52,736 nt of DNA from JAYEPK01 sp048569615 (GTDB taxonomy: Archaea; Thermoplasmatota; Penumbrarchaeia; Penumbrarchaeales; Penumbrarchaeaceae), in contig JBLIRK010000020.1 in assembly GCA_048569615.1 (NCBI GenBank), positions 1 through 52,736 of the forward strand. The letters run 5' to 3'. Both the position numbers and the translations under genes were made by a program. A model generated the notes under the pieces. It was given only the letters and a program-made list of their open reading frames with translations. It had not been told where the DNA came from and made no database searches. Below, piece by piece: positions 35,001 through 43,162 of the stretch; the stretch's first letter is position 1, and every line of letters begins with the position of its first letter.

Positions 35001-36687
35001 CTCCGAACTCATCTTCCTTCTTACCGTAGATCTTCCTTGCAACGACGAAGATCACGGCGAGGACCAGAAGGATCAACAATATGATAACGGCAAGAATAAG
35101 ATAGGAGGACATGCCACCTTTGTCCTTTCCGTCATCATCGTCCGCCGTATCATCATCGACCACCGCATCATCATCATCGGTTATGTTGTCATCGTCATCC
35201 ACTATGTCGTCGTCATCCACTATGTCATCGTCATCCACTATGTCATCGTCATCCACTATGTCATCGTCATCCACTATGTCATCGTCATCGTCCACCGGGG
35301 GCTCGATATCGGCGAAATTGGAAAAGAAATCATCCTGCCTCCTCTCCACGTTCACATAGACGAAGAACGGAACGACCCTGTTGTCCGCATCATTGGTCTT
35401 GAAGAAGACGGTCAGTTCGTATTCGCCCCCCTCGTCTATCTCGACTTGAAGCGTGATCACTTTCTCCTCACCCGGATCGAGCTCGATATAATAGGAGGAC
35501 GAGCTGATGATGATATTGCTGGTTCCCCTCGGTACTTCCACATACCCTGTCAGTAGCGAGTTTCCGCTGTTGCCTACCGTAATGTTCCTGCGGTGGATCT
35601 CCTCCGTGGAGGCTGAAGCTATCTCCCATTCCTGTTCGGATATGTAGAAGGACGGGTCCCTTGATGTCAATCCAAGGGTCGAGAACTCCTGAAGATAATC
35701 GGGAACGGCCCTCTCCTCCGAAATTAGATAATCGGTATAGGTGGCCAATAACCTAACAAGATCGGTGCTGTGGCCTGTATTGAAGATTATCTGATCGCTC
35801 CAGATATAACCGTCGAACATGTAGCATGAGAAGGACCGGACGTTTTCGATACCGTCCATTCCAACGTTCGTTCCCCATATTATTGCCAGATTGTCCTTGT
35901 ATTTCAATATCGCGGGTTGGGAGATCTCCGCGATGTCGTAGGTGATCCTATAGGGAGAGGACCATCCTCCCGCATTCGTGTAGGAACTTATCAGAACCGC
36001 ATTTTCCTCGGCTTCGATGGCGTTCCCCTGCGCTGTATTCTCATCCTGTGACTGCAGGAAGGAGAGGTAAAGCTTGCTGTTGTAGGTTGCCAGGGAGGGC
36101 TCCATCTCGTTCTTCGGGCTGCTGAAAAGAACCTGTGGGGTTTGGTCCCAATCGACTCCATCATTTGAACTGGTCAAGATGGCAATATCGCTTGAGAAAT
36201 CAGTGGAACTTTCCGTTGAGCCTCCCTGCTCAAAGGCCATGAACATTGTGTTCCCGAAGTAATGAAGCACAGGATCGTGATAGGCAGCTCCTTCAAGGAC
36301 GGGCTGCATATCCAGAACATCCTCTCCGTCGAATTTCATCACCTTGAGGGTCGTATCAAAGTACTCGCCCTCTACTATATATGCGATTATGAAGAAACCA
36401 TCCTTGGAGTATATCATTGAGGCCTCTTCCGCATCCTCTGTCGATATCAGTACAGGATCGATGATCTCGCCCCTGCGGAAATCGGAGAACATCAGGCCGT
36501 CCTGTGTCGAATATACGAGATACACGTTCCCGTCATCATCGATGCATCCGTCCATGTCCCATATCTGATCATCCACCCTCTCCAGGACGGTTTCTGCCGG
36601 AACGGAACCGCTCATAAGCATCGAGATTATGATGATAATGCTCACACAGAGACCTAGAAATAGTCCCCTAACCCCACTTATTGACAT
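29017..36687 (-). CDS. giant surface protein; looks like two exported proteins joined in frame
   Basis: A 2556-residue frame. Part 1: signal peptide (1-30), a sialidase/BNR-like propeller (DDGNVYLVYSTQDGLMFSD, ILTSSNDGVDW), an Asp-rich repeat stalk (about 462-522), membrane helix 530-550 and a short charged tail. Part 2 opens at Met565 with what looks like a fresh signal peptide, MAIFFVLLLLVMAMAPLVG followed by NAQ, preceded on DNA by GGAGAGGAG. It then has beta modules, a segment YAIINTHGSLLP, a LamG-like lectin domain (about 1302-1450) and a CARDB/NEW3-like module (about 1598-1690); the C-terminus lacks a clear anchor. Start ATG 36687 lies 27 bases after a TATA box. Either one polyprotein, or two genes whose stop was lost through mutation or sequencing error. 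Confidence 0.8.
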   Translation of the reverse strand: MSISGVRGLFLGLCVSIIIIISMLMSGSVPAETVLERVDDQIWDMDGCIDDDGNVYLVYSTQDGLMFSDFRRGEIIDPVLISTEDAEEASMIYSKDGFFIIAYIVEGEYFDTTLKVMKFDGEDVLDMQPVLEGAAYHDPVLHYFGNTMFMAFEQGGSTESSTDFSSDIAILTSSNDGVDWDQTPQVLFSSPKNEMEPSLATYNSKLYLSFLQSQDENTAQGNAIEAEENAVLISSYTNAGGWSSPYRITYDIAEISQPAILKYKDNLAIIWGTNVGMDGIENVRSFSCYMFDGYIWSDQIIFNTGHSTDLVRLLATYTDYLISEERAVPDYLQEFSTLGLTSRDPSFYISEQEWEIASASTEEIHRRNITVGNSGNSLLTGYVEVPRGTSNIIISSSSYYIELDPGEEKVITLQVEIDEGGEYELTVFFKTNDADNRVVPFFVYVNVERRQDDFFSNFADIEPPVDDDDDIVDDDDIVDDDDIVDDDDIVDDDDIVDDDDNITDDDDAVVDDDTADDDDGKDKGGMSSYLILAVIILLILLVLAVIFVVARKIYGKKEDEFGEEMAIFFVLLLLVMAMAPLVGNAQELPDETKLIDEEISSFSKSRINITEPLLKDSSAFLMTRPLEPTEPFSAYVSITQIFYTGGLIVDGIYFYAGTMVGETAPVDVIAKDLDTNRILGKSRVNVSGEMKEYIAAFDNKENVEAIEVAFTTADSYTEDIMEIELACIDDSDVNVSEVYIYAEDLSGFGVGITNPVRLVERFNADTLSLGVRYLDPKVLVIDFNLEKKMLLLDKEDDVLNGSFSILNNLDYNASLRVRIVVYDHIGNEYTIINQFVEVDASSISQPLGFNITMGHGFDEGNHVIVVGLYYKDELILRYGDEPAEMYSTAFLVTQRRISSVTILPTDRVRPGGHINIAVLKIEDMQREVNDQQLKTIRDKFRNVAEEYAISYNWREITQLSEFEKMMEDKEEDYAIINTHGSLLPLPERFVTEYTGAKDTAILLHFNEYKERPIDSSTVGNIVEKLPISKKPDNAFWALDEGPRGIDSSKYLPFFVDGVVELSADVGSKPSYDYSMVDYKMELKVMDLPKVNSYSQIAAFWSEADQEEKSFSMKLWNSRGGNEQVELEIGVQDGAGWETTEFILPYGNGFNIGEWMSLELTIDRSSFTETVAVEIYDENDNKVYTNSTGFSLSTTDLDVRDVDILLIANEESDGSIIWESKPLEAVLKKVDYFLSKSATIVDRDSWDFSVDEPTQIITSYFDRSGKLYLSLYSYRDVYKPQFVTSYSFLGYEWLEVKSNSKQNLQEFTLEFFVKTGETLPEGEVWTLVSKGIPGNNTGYHVELEGLEGSSNKMVFSIGGGEDMFSVEYGDPGNPALSLGHWHKICVMYDGTYMALQIDGQEVAILEAATGIQYDSGPIYIGGTGPEQNFIGLIDELILSKGVENTNHNIEYMSWLNRVSTWVSSCNSIWVNPVGYPMGYIGLKDVLPMYYGDTLIKQLLAPFSGTPGEFLNPGEGALKTPQCEALDREFESLDLPESLDYDLSCLASKEGSMISMYYDPDEDKIPAGVMKFGEGAYSFSTVFSPDITIALSMLRLPNDYLLNILNAEHYKGEDIIVQTYLTNPSNEIETYIVNLTVNDPFGREFVAHSKNVTILPGRDAEVHLLFQPKKSTYPKGTYRMVLDVKRESDQMMMDIWGDDEDESMDLVINLIDDIEVEIMDHAREISHNRTLLVPVRVINHGALPSYVKLEMSVLSPSGGVFDVMMEDRIMVSSHKSKVLTFEWDPAKVVDEQSKQHLSVDIPFGEYKCLVAMYDAESVLYTSSIINAGTHTTQKMVFHADDMEHLQGAEEEANGWSASPHGPDAPGYLCKSLNSTQFDEGEYIAQFNLMIDQNTGTNDRVANISVWMGNEVLSYKNVRRQDFINPNSYQFFNVNFDTRGRTNKAISFRTFWEGNSYIKQDRVEVIPYKNVGNEENYEMRTKPIDFEYTSFTMLAETKITAYLMKPGDHYVSAELFYEVGDQNGSFDIPKTDQCYSFTLYHYPKDTILLSTKGLGGDKHLKVSALRTLETFIIQKKGRKLIDVEHGYASDVVDITLTESTSDLRIKDTLTLEDLSVWNYTSGVSAGFDDNFSRPYVQYNNSEDWAEFEVDIPRSKAQRITVEVFEEVGKQIVMMCQINNSGEILEVTFSFLGGSGLWVGNDTNVELASGSYVFRFSQQRDGYHARMYPIITVTPLRVFDHGESTNRHVKEAGNSVSVCILGLGFNMDLSFIPKIPDIPIPGINIPKLEIGDMLKITIVDEAREEVKDLEVGETYYLRIRLEYTHESKDSSTEKSATHKSGLAYTFKQMNDRPGIEAFSFVVGVELRFVYKEASSGFRYPAINKFGLYELGVSITIRLKAWTNPGTFILDIVTGGSSSLTPGVNEVFNIVFGALKTIGFDIGAGLYLIIKASFIFTPYLKMAFDIIPLGKMWAKIELDFWFFSFTLIDLQINLVLPIGIMVVADWATKPVTVYLKFWIMIGGKLVLFNFKIFNRDFRITLFTIPISSGSPRTRSPMLSAG
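35182..35295 (-). repeat. 18-bp tandem repeat encoding Asp-rich stalk
   Basis: Six tandem units based on an 18-base unit (plus-strand TATGTCATCGTCATCCAC); four are 18 bases and almost identical (35203-35274), and one unit of 21 bases flanks each side. In the reading frame the unit encodes a six-residue DDDDIV-type repeat in the stalk just outside the membrane helix of part 1 of the giant protein. In-frame unit size means copy number can change without breaking the frame. Confidence 0.9.
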
Positions 36688-36710
36688 AAGTTCCAATTAG
36701 CCATTTATTA

Positions 36711-36718
36711 CTAAATAG
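36711..36718 (-). promoter_or_regulatory. TATA box for giant surface protein
   Basis: CTATTTAG on the minus strand, centred 27 bases before ATG 36687. It supports this ATG over the TTG at 36696 and suggests a leaderless message. Confidence 0.55.
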
Positions 36719-36850
36719 TATTTTCGTGAAATAGCCCATCCAATATGGATTTTTCTAAGACATAAATTAAAAAACTAATGTTAAGTTAAATAATAATACA
36801 TATCCGAGAACCTGATATTTTCCGAAGAAAATCCCACCATGTTCTTTATG

Positions 36851-36864
36851 GTATAACATATATA
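36851..36864 (+). promoter_or_regulatory. TATA box for GLUG-repeat surface protein
   Basis: GTATAACATATATA on the plus strand. A start about 27 bases downstream would give a leader of some 15 bases that carries GGGGGAG (36887-36893), six bases before ATG 36900. Confidence 0.55.
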
Positions 36865-36899
36865 CAGGAAAACATGTGTATTCAATGGGGGAGCTTGAA

Positions 36900-39800
36900 A
36901 TGAATTTCAAATTCTGGACGCTACTCTTCGTCATCATTTTGACAACATCGGGAATGGTCATCCATATGGGTACAGGCGTTAAGGATCTAACCCGCTCCCC
37001 GACAAAGGGTGTGTTCTCAAATATCTACTATGCGGGAGGGAACGGAACCATCGACGATCCCTACCAGATCTCAGATGTGAACCAGCTCCAGAATATCAGT
37101 CTGAACCTTACGGACCATTACATCTTGATCAACGATATCGATGCTTCCGCCACTGCAGGATGGAACAGCAATCGGGGTTTTGATCCCATCGGCGACAGTG
37201 ACGTCCATTTTAAAGGAACCTTGAACGGTCAGAATTTCACAATATCCGATCTGTGGATCGACAGGACATCCGAAAATTTCGTAGGATTGTTCTCAATTGT
37301 GGAGGATGCATGGGTCCATCATCTGTCCATCGAAGATGCTCAGGTTAGGGGTAACGCTTATGCAGGCATAATAGCTGGAATTATATACCAAACTAAAATA
37401 GAGAACTGCACGATCTCGGGAGGCATCGAGGGGCTTTACAGCATAGGAGGATTGGGAGGATATTCATCCGGCGACCAAGTAAAGATCGTGAACACGACCA
37501 CTTCCGTTGCTGCCTCCAACTTGAATCTCAACGGATATACATTTTCGATGTTTGGAGGTATAATTGGCCAAAAGTATTCCGGTGAGATGATCAATTGCCT
37601 ATCAAAGGGTCCGGTAACCATTTCATATGACGGATATATCGGATGCAGCTACATCGGGGGAATGATCGGTTATGCGGAATATGGCAGGATCGAGGAGTGC
37701 ACCACCACAGGCAAGGTTACCTACTACGGAGCCGGACGGGTGATATATTTCGGGGGTCTCATTGGTTATAATAGATATCAGGAGATCAATGATTGCCAAT
37801 CTACCGGAGAGTTGAACATCCGGCACTACAATCATGGTACCAGTGTTTATGAGATCCATTGCATTGGCGGTTTAACAGGGTGGAACAACGGCCCGATCTA
37901 TAACTGCAACAGATCCGGACCCTACGTGATCTACAGCACACGCCCAAATGGAAATTATCTGCGGTATGTCGGCGGGATCGCAGGCGTCAATTACTATAGT
38001 GTCACCGACTGCAGCTCTAGAGGGATCATGGACATCACCATAAGCGGGGATGTCTATTACATTGGCGGATTGAACGGTTATAGTAGTTACCACGTTTCGA
38101 ATTCGGTCTCGAAGATGTCGATCAAGCTCTCCGGAAACACTTGGACACGACAGTTGGGCGGATTGATCGGCTACAACAACGGCGGCACGGTCACATCCTG
38201 CGGATGGGAAGGCTATATCGATTTGTCCATCTCGGTTTTCAGCACTCCCGACACATTCGACATCGGAGGTTTGATCGGGTTGAATGTGCGGGGAGGTGTA
38301 TCCGACTGCTATTCATCCGGATCGATCGATGTTGAGGCGACCAGCTGCGATGCGAAAGAGATCGGGGGGCTCGTCGGGGACAACAATGATGGCGATATCT
38401 CCGATTCCCGCTCGGCCTTGTATATCAATGTCACATCGACGGGGGCCAACAAGGTCATCGAAAAGGTCGGAGGGCTCGTGGGGTACAACAACAATGACGG
38501 GAGCATAGTCAACTGCCAGTTCTTCGGATGGATGGACAACATCGCGGGTGGAATGGGAGGCAGGTACATCGGTGGAATTGCAGGTCACAACGAGAGGGGG
38601 ACCATCATCCAGTCCCAGACCTTCAATTCGCTGCATCTATCGGGAACTCCTAATTTCCACTCCATAGGCGGACTTGCGGGAAAGAACGATTTCTATATCG
38701 ATGGCTGCCTGTCCGCGGGATGGCTCTATTTCGCACCTTGGGATACGTTAAGTCAGTTGAGGGAGATTGGAGGACTGGTCGGGTTCAACAATGGCGGATC
38801 CATTTTAAAAAGCGCTACCAATACGTCAATTTTCCCCCATAAGCAGACCGGTAAGAACTTTAATTACGATATCTCGGAAGTTGGCGGGCTGGTTGGAAAA
38901 AGCACAGGCAGTGTGAAGAACTGCTTCGCCAACGGCACGGTATCTGTCAACGCTTCAACCAATGCCAATAATATTGGAGGCCTTGTTGGTTGGAACTCAG
39001 GTACCATCGATTTCTGTTATACCATTGTTGCGATGTACTTCGAAGCTGTCTTCTCGGCTAATGATCTAGGTGGTTTAGTTGGTGAGAATTCGGGATCGAT
39101 ATATCAATGCTATTCCGTGTTCAGGAATTATGACACAGGTGAATCCGCTATGGGAGGTGTATTGGGAAGGAACAGCGGCACAGGCCAGCTCACGGGTTGT
39201 TTCTATGACAAGGATTCTACCTCTCTTTCCGAAGGTGTTTATACTCCCGGTGATACACCCGGTGTATACGAGAACTCGACCATCGACATGATGAAGAGGG
39301 ATTGGTACGAGGTGGAAGGATGGAAGTTCAGGGAGGACTGGGGTATAATCGAGGACAGGATATATCCGTTCCTTTTCGTGATGTATCACTACCCCACGAT
39401 CAACCTTCAAAAACCTGATTCCGCCACCGAAGATGTGGAATTCATCATCGATTACAAAGGGGTACACTCACCATACCCGGTCATAAACAGGATCGAAAAG
39501 AAGGATATCATCCTGCACAGCAATGCCGATTGGCTCAGAATATATAAGGATTCAAACAGGATCTCCGGGATACCCCTGAACGAGCACATCGGCAGCTATT
39601 GGTTGGATTTCAGCCTTCAGGATACATTCCAGAATGAATACGATGAAAGGTCTGCCGTCAACTTCACATTCGAAGTCATAAATGTGAATGACCCACCGCA
39701 AATAGTGACTGTGGACATATTGAACGTCACTGAAAAAGAATACTACAGCCAATATTATTATGCCGTTGATGAAGACCCTAGACTTACGCAGTTCACCTGG

Positions 39801-41087
39801 ACCATGGCCACAAATGCGTCATGGCTCGATTTCGAGGGAAACCACCTTTTCGGAACGCCGATATACAACAGCGATCTGGGAGAGTTCTGGGTCAATGTAT
39901 CGGTTATGGACTTCGACAGGGGTCTGGATTTTACGAACTTCACTTTGACTGTTTTCTCGGATAACGACCCGCCGGTGATCACATCGGAGCCCGTGCTATT
40001 TGCCATCGAGGACCAGGAATACAGGATGAACCTGACGGCATTCGATCCCGATCTTAACGACATACAGAGATGGGAAATGCTCTCAGGTCCCGAATGGCTG
40101 CGTTTGTACAAGAAATACATCGGGGGAACCCCTGAGAACGAACATGTCGGCTACACATCAGTGAAGATCAGGGTATCCGACTTCGATGGAGCCTTTGATG
40201 AGGTCGGATTCCTATTGGAGGTCAGGAACACAAATGATGCACCTGAGTGGGTCGAGGCGCCGGAAGACCAGAACATCACCGAAGGCGATCTCCTCATCCT
40301 GAACGCCATTGCCCGGGACATGGATATCGGGGACGAACTCGAATACTCGCTCACGTCCGAACCGGAGGCCAACATCTCCATCCACCCTGTAACCGGAACC
40401 ATCCTATGGTTGGATACGAACATAGGTGAATACGTCGTGAACGTGACGGCTTCCGATGGTGAGGCTGAGGTCTGGAAGGAGTTCAAATTGATCGTAAATG
40501 AGAAACCGTATGATCCATCACTTGATAACCACCCACCTTTTCTCATCCCTATCGAGGACCAGGTCGCCGAGGTCGGCAAACTGTTCTCCATGGAGATCAA
40601 CGCAACGGACGAGGACGGGGACATTTTGATATATTCCGTCATCAGAGGCGCCCCGGGAATGTCCATATCAGGCATTGGGGAGCTGGTATGGACGCCGCTG
40701 GAGGATGACCTCGGAACCCATACCGTGAACATCTCTGTCTCCGACGGCAGATCCATGGTCTTCTCCATGTTCCTTATCACCGTCATGCCCGGCGATTCCA
40801 CCGTCGATGATGACGATGATGCTGTGATCGATGATGACACCGCCGATGATGATGCGACAGGGGATGATGATGATAACGGCAAGACCGCTTCCGATAATAT
40901 CAATGCGACCGTCATCTATATTGTGATAATCGCTCTTGCCATCATGGTCATGTTCATGCTGACGGTCCATTATTTCGGCATGACGAAGGAAGAAAAGGAC
41001 CTGGTGAAAGATGATAAGGCGCCTGTGAAGGGTAAAATAATGGAAAAGGAGGAGGCCGGAGACAAGAAGGATTGGTCGGAGGAATGA
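36900..41087 (+). CDS. surface protein: GLUG repeats, cadherin-like domains, Asp-rich stalk
   Basis: A 1395-residue exported, anchored protein. Signal sequence about 1-26; residues 50-770 are more than ten repeats of the GLUG kind (IGGLIGYNNGG, VGGLVGWNSG, each followed by a strand with a conserved Cys as in IENCTIS). Residues about 790-1290 are cadherin/He-PIG modules (ITEGDLLILNAIARDMDIGD, DATDEDGDILIY-type loops). An Asp-rich stalk (about 1300-1330) precedes the membrane helix at 1338-1359 and a charged tail. GLUG repeats occur in bacterial adhesins and peptidases. ATG 36900 with GGGGGAG is preferred over GTG 36876. It diverges from the giant gene across about 210 bases and overlaps the flavodoxin-like gene by ATGA. 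Confidence 0.9.
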   Translation: MNFKFWTLLFVIILTTSGMVIHMGTGVKDLTRSPTKGVFSNIYYAGGNGTIDDPYQISDVNQLQNISLNLTDHYILINDIDASATAGWNSNRGFDPIGDSDVHFKGTLNGQNFTISDLWIDRTSENFVGLFSIVEDAWVHHLSIEDAQVRGNAYAGIIAGIIYQTKIENCTISGGIEGLYSIGGLGGYSSGDQVKIVNTTTSVAASNLNLNGYTFSMFGGIIGQKYSGEMINCLSKGPVTISYDGYIGCSYIGGMIGYAEYGRIEECTTTGKVTYYGAGRVIYFGGLIGYNRYQEINDCQSTGELNIRHYNHGTSVYEIHCIGGLTGWNNGPIYNCNRSGPYVIYSTRPNGNYLRYVGGIAGVNYYSVTDCSSRGIMDITISGDVYYIGGLNGYSSYHVSNSVSKMSIKLSGNTWTRQLGGLIGYNNGGTVTSCGWEGYIDLSISVFSTPDTFDIGGLIGLNVRGGVSDCYSSGSIDVEATSCDAKEIGGLVGDNNDGDISDSRSALYINVTSTGANKVIEKVGGLVGYNNNDGSIVNCQFFGWMDNIAGGMGGRYIGGIAGHNERGTIIQSQTFNSLHLSGTPNFHSIGGLAGKNDFYIDGCLSAGWLYFAPWDTLSQLREIGGLVGFNNGGSILKSATNTSIFPHKQTGKNFNYDISEVGGLVGKSTGSVKNCFANGTVSVNASTNANNIGGLVGWNSGTIDFCYTIVAMYFEAVFSANDLGGLVGENSGSIYQCYSVFRNYDTGESAMGGVLGRNSGTGQLTGCFYDKDSTSLSEGVYTPGDTPGVYENSTIDMMKRDWYEVEGWKFREDWGIIEDRIYPFLFVMYHYPTINLQKPDSATEDVEFIIDYKGVHSPYPVINRIEKKDIILHSNADWLRIYKDSNRISGIPLNEHIGSYWLDFSLQDTFQNEYDERSAVNFTFEVINVNDPPQIVTVDILNVTEKEYYSQYYYAVDEDPRLTQFTWTMATNASWLDFEGNHLFGTPIYNSDLGEFWVNVSVMDFDRGLDFTNFTLTVFSDNDPPVITSEPVLFAIEDQEYRMNLTAFDPDLNDIQRWEMLSGPEWLRLYKKYIGGTPENEHVGYTSVKIRVSDFDGAFDEVGFLLEVRNTNDAPEWVEAPEDQNITEGDLLILNAIARDMDIGDELEYSLTSEPEANISIHPVTGTILWLDTNIGEYVVNVTASDGEAEVWKEFKLIVNEKPYDPSLDNHPPFLIPIEDQVAEVGKLFSMEINATDEDGDILIYSVIRGAPGMSISGIGELVWTPLEDDLGTHTVNISVSDGRSMVFSMFLITVMPGDSTVDDDDDAVIDDDTADDDATGDDDDNGKTASDNINATVIYIVIIALAIMVMFMLTVHYFGMTKEEKDLVKDDKAPVKGKIMEKEEAGDKKDWSEE

Positions 41088-41935
41088 CGATATGGAATCA
41101 TCCGCCTTTATCTAATAGAACCGTCATTGTTCCCTGCATGCCAAGCTCGGCCTTCATCTATTTCTCCGCAACCGGGAACACAAAGCTCTCCAGCGAGTAT
41201 CTTGTCCACAGGATACCCCAGGTCGATTTCAGCCTTATCGATCTCAGGGAATTCCAGGGACAGGACCTCTCGAGCTATGATGTCATCGGTCTTGCCACCT
41301 ATGTTGACTTCCAAGGGCCCCCAAAGCTGATGATGGACGCCATCGATTCTCTTCCTCCGGGTGGAGGAAAGCCGGTTTTCATCATCTGCACTTATGCCGG
41401 AATTCCAGGCCAGACCCTGAAAACCATGAAGAGACTCCTGGAAGCAAAGGGATACCGGGTGATCTCCGGCCATGCCCTGAGGATGCCGGAGAACTATTCG
41501 CCCATGAGGAAGAAGGGCATGAAGGGCGACGAAAGGCCCGGCCCGAAGGACCTGGAAGGATTCCAGACGTACATAAGAGGCCTGGGCGATGCGATCCTTA
41601 CATATCATTTGAAAGGGGAGCTCTCGCAGCAGAAGATCAAGATAGGCTTCGTTAACAGTTTCTTCAAGGGCAGGGACAGATACAAGGCGAAGAAGGAGAT
41701 GGGTGTGAAAAAGCTGGATGAGGCGTTGTGCACGAGGTGCGGAGTATGCGCAAGGTCCTGTCCATATGATGCGATCAGGTTGTCGCCAAGGCCGGTTTTC
41801 GACGAGGGGAGATGCATGGGCTGCTTCTCCTGCTACAATAGATGCCCCGTCGGGGCGATATCCACTGAGAAGCTCACGAATGAATTCAGGTATCCGGGAC
41901 CTTCGGAGGGATTGAAGAAGAGGATGAGCTACTGA
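41084..41935 (+). CDS. EFR1-type flavodoxin/ferredoxin fusion protein
   Basis: A 283-residue redox protein. The N-terminal flavodoxin-like part has the FMN phosphate loop FSATGNTKLSSEYL (about 27-40) and a later GLATYVDFQGPP strand; the C-terminal part binds two [4Fe-4S] clusters through CTRCGVCARSCP (216-227) and CMGCFSCYNRCP (244-255). Such EFR1-type proteins shuttle electrons; partner unknown. The start ATG overlaps the stop of the surface-protein gene (ATGA) after GGAGGA, so it is co-translated with a surface protein, an odd pairing. ATG 41138 would remove 18 residues before the flavodoxin fold and is an alternative. It converges with the M20 gene, overlapping by seven bases. Confidence 0.88.
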   Translation: MTIWNHPPLSNRTVIVPCMPSSAFIYFSATGNTKLSSEYLVHRIPQVDFSLIDLREFQGQDLSSYDVIGLATYVDFQGPPKLMMDAIDSLPPGGGKPVFIICTYAGIPGQTLKTMKRLLEAKGYRVISGHALRMPENYSPMRKKGMKGDERPGPKDLEGFQTYIRGLGDAILTYHLKGELSQQKIKIGFVNSFFKGRDRYKAKKEMGVKKLDEALCTRCGVCARSCPYDAIRLSPRPVFDEGRCMGCFSCYNRCPVGAISTEKLTNEFRYPGPSEGLKKRMSY

Positions 41936-43161
41936 TCACCCGTGAATAGTGCCGCAAAGACCTTGCAGTCTCTGATCAGGTTCTCAACGAGAATATACTC
42001 GTCCGAGGAATGGGCCCTGTTGAGTATGGTCTCCCATACAGCGACCTGGAAACCGTTGTTCCTTAAAAGGGCGGCGCATGTTCCCCCCCCAATTCCGCCG
42101 CTGACGTGATCCTTCCCCGTTGCCTTCCTGATCGCGGCGGAGAGCAACTTCACAACCTCGGCATCCGGGGGCGTCGGATATTCAGTGGTCTCGGAGAACT
42201 CCTTCTCGACGGTGATGGTCGTTCCCGTTCTCCTTCCAACTTCGTCCGCGACATCCCTCATGGTTTCCAGTATCTCGTCGACAGTATAACCGGGGAGCAG
42301 CCTGCAGTCCATGTAGAATACGTCCTCCCCCGGGAGCACGTTGATGCCGTCGACCCCGGGACCTTTCTTGGTAGGTTCGAAACTTGAAACAGGGTGGTCG
42401 AAAGAGGGATCGAACCTTTTGAATCTCTCGTGAAGGACCCCGTCAACATCCGTCCCGAAGAGCATGGAGGCCCTGAAAGCATTGGCCCCCAGTCCGGGCA
42501 TGCTTGCATGGCACTGCTTGCCCCTGACCGTTACCTTTACCCACAGCAGCGTCTTCTCGCACAGTTCTATGACCTTGCCCTCGGGCTCCCCGTGGTCCGG
42601 CACCAATATCAGGTCGCTCTTCCTGAAAAGGCCCTTCCCAAGGAGGTGTCCAATGCCCTTTTTGTTCGTCTCCTCCTCGTCGGAGACAAGGAATAGGGAA
42701 ACATCGTACTGGGGACGTATGTTGAGCTCCCTGAGGACCTTCAGGGCAAAAAGGGAAGCTGTCAATGCCTGGCCGTTGTCCTCCACCCCCCTTCCTATCA
42801 GTTTATCCCCTTCCCTTCTCAGCCTGAAGGGGTCTCCGCTCCAGAGCTTGGGCTCCCCTGCAGGGACGACATCCATATGGGCAAGGATAACGATCCTCCT
42901 CGAGCTGTCCCTGCCTTTCAGCCTGATCTCGATATTGGGTCTCCTGCCGGAGGAAACCTTGTCGTCCTCCGCATCATGATGTATGACCTCATGAAAGCCC
43001 CAGCCTGATATGATGGACTCTATCCTGTCAGCCTTTTCCTGCTCCCCGTTTCCTCCGGAGAGCGGACCGACGGCAGGGATCGAAATTATCTCGGATAGGA
43101 AAAAGATCATATCCTCCATTCCGGATTCGATAAGGCCGAAGGCATCTTCGAGGGAGCCCAT
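41929..43161 (-). CDS. M20-family metallopeptidase (dipeptidase-like)
   Basis: A 410-residue zinc peptidase of the M20/ArgE/DapE family. Metal ligands and catalytic residues are in LAHMDVVPAG (His95, Asp97), GVEDNGQ (Asp128), SDEEETN (Glu162-Glu163) and the C-terminal RAHSSDEY His. The dimerisation domain insert with HASMPGLGANAFRAS is present. The start ATG is one base after the cphA stop, in the order cphB-cphA-this gene, so it is translationally coupled. Family members act on dipeptides and N-acyl amino acids; in this operon cleaving beta-Asp-Arg dipeptide, the product of cyanophycinase, is the most natural guess. The two unrelated isoaspartyl dipeptidases (IadA, IaaA) are not in the window. 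The specificity is inference. Confidence 0.92.
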   Translation of the reverse strand: MGSLEDAFGLIESGMEDMIFFLSEIISIPAVGPLSGGNGEQEKADRIESIISGWGFHEVIHHDAEDDKVSSGRRPNIEIRLKGRDSSRRIVILAHMDVVPAGEPKLWSGDPFRLRREGDKLIGRGVEDNGQALTASLFALKVLRELNIRPQYDVSLFLVSDEEETNKKGIGHLLGKGLFRKSDLILVPDHGEPEGKVIELCEKTLLWVKVTVRGKQCHASMPGLGANAFRASMLFGTDVDGVLHERFKRFDPSFDHPVSSFEPTKKGPGVDGINVLPGEDVFYMDCRLLPGYTVDEILETMRDVADEVGRRTGTTITVEKEFSETTEYPTPPDAEVVKLLSAAIRKATGKDHVSGGIGGGTCAALLRNNGFQVAVWETILNRAHSSDEYILVENLIRDCKVFAALFTGDQ

Positions 43162-43162
43162 C

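Noticed and set aside
34768..35556. 262-codon plus-strand frame with VIHYV-type repeats opposite the giant gene
   Set aside because: It is the antisense image of the Asp-rich 18-base repeat and has no start signal or homology.
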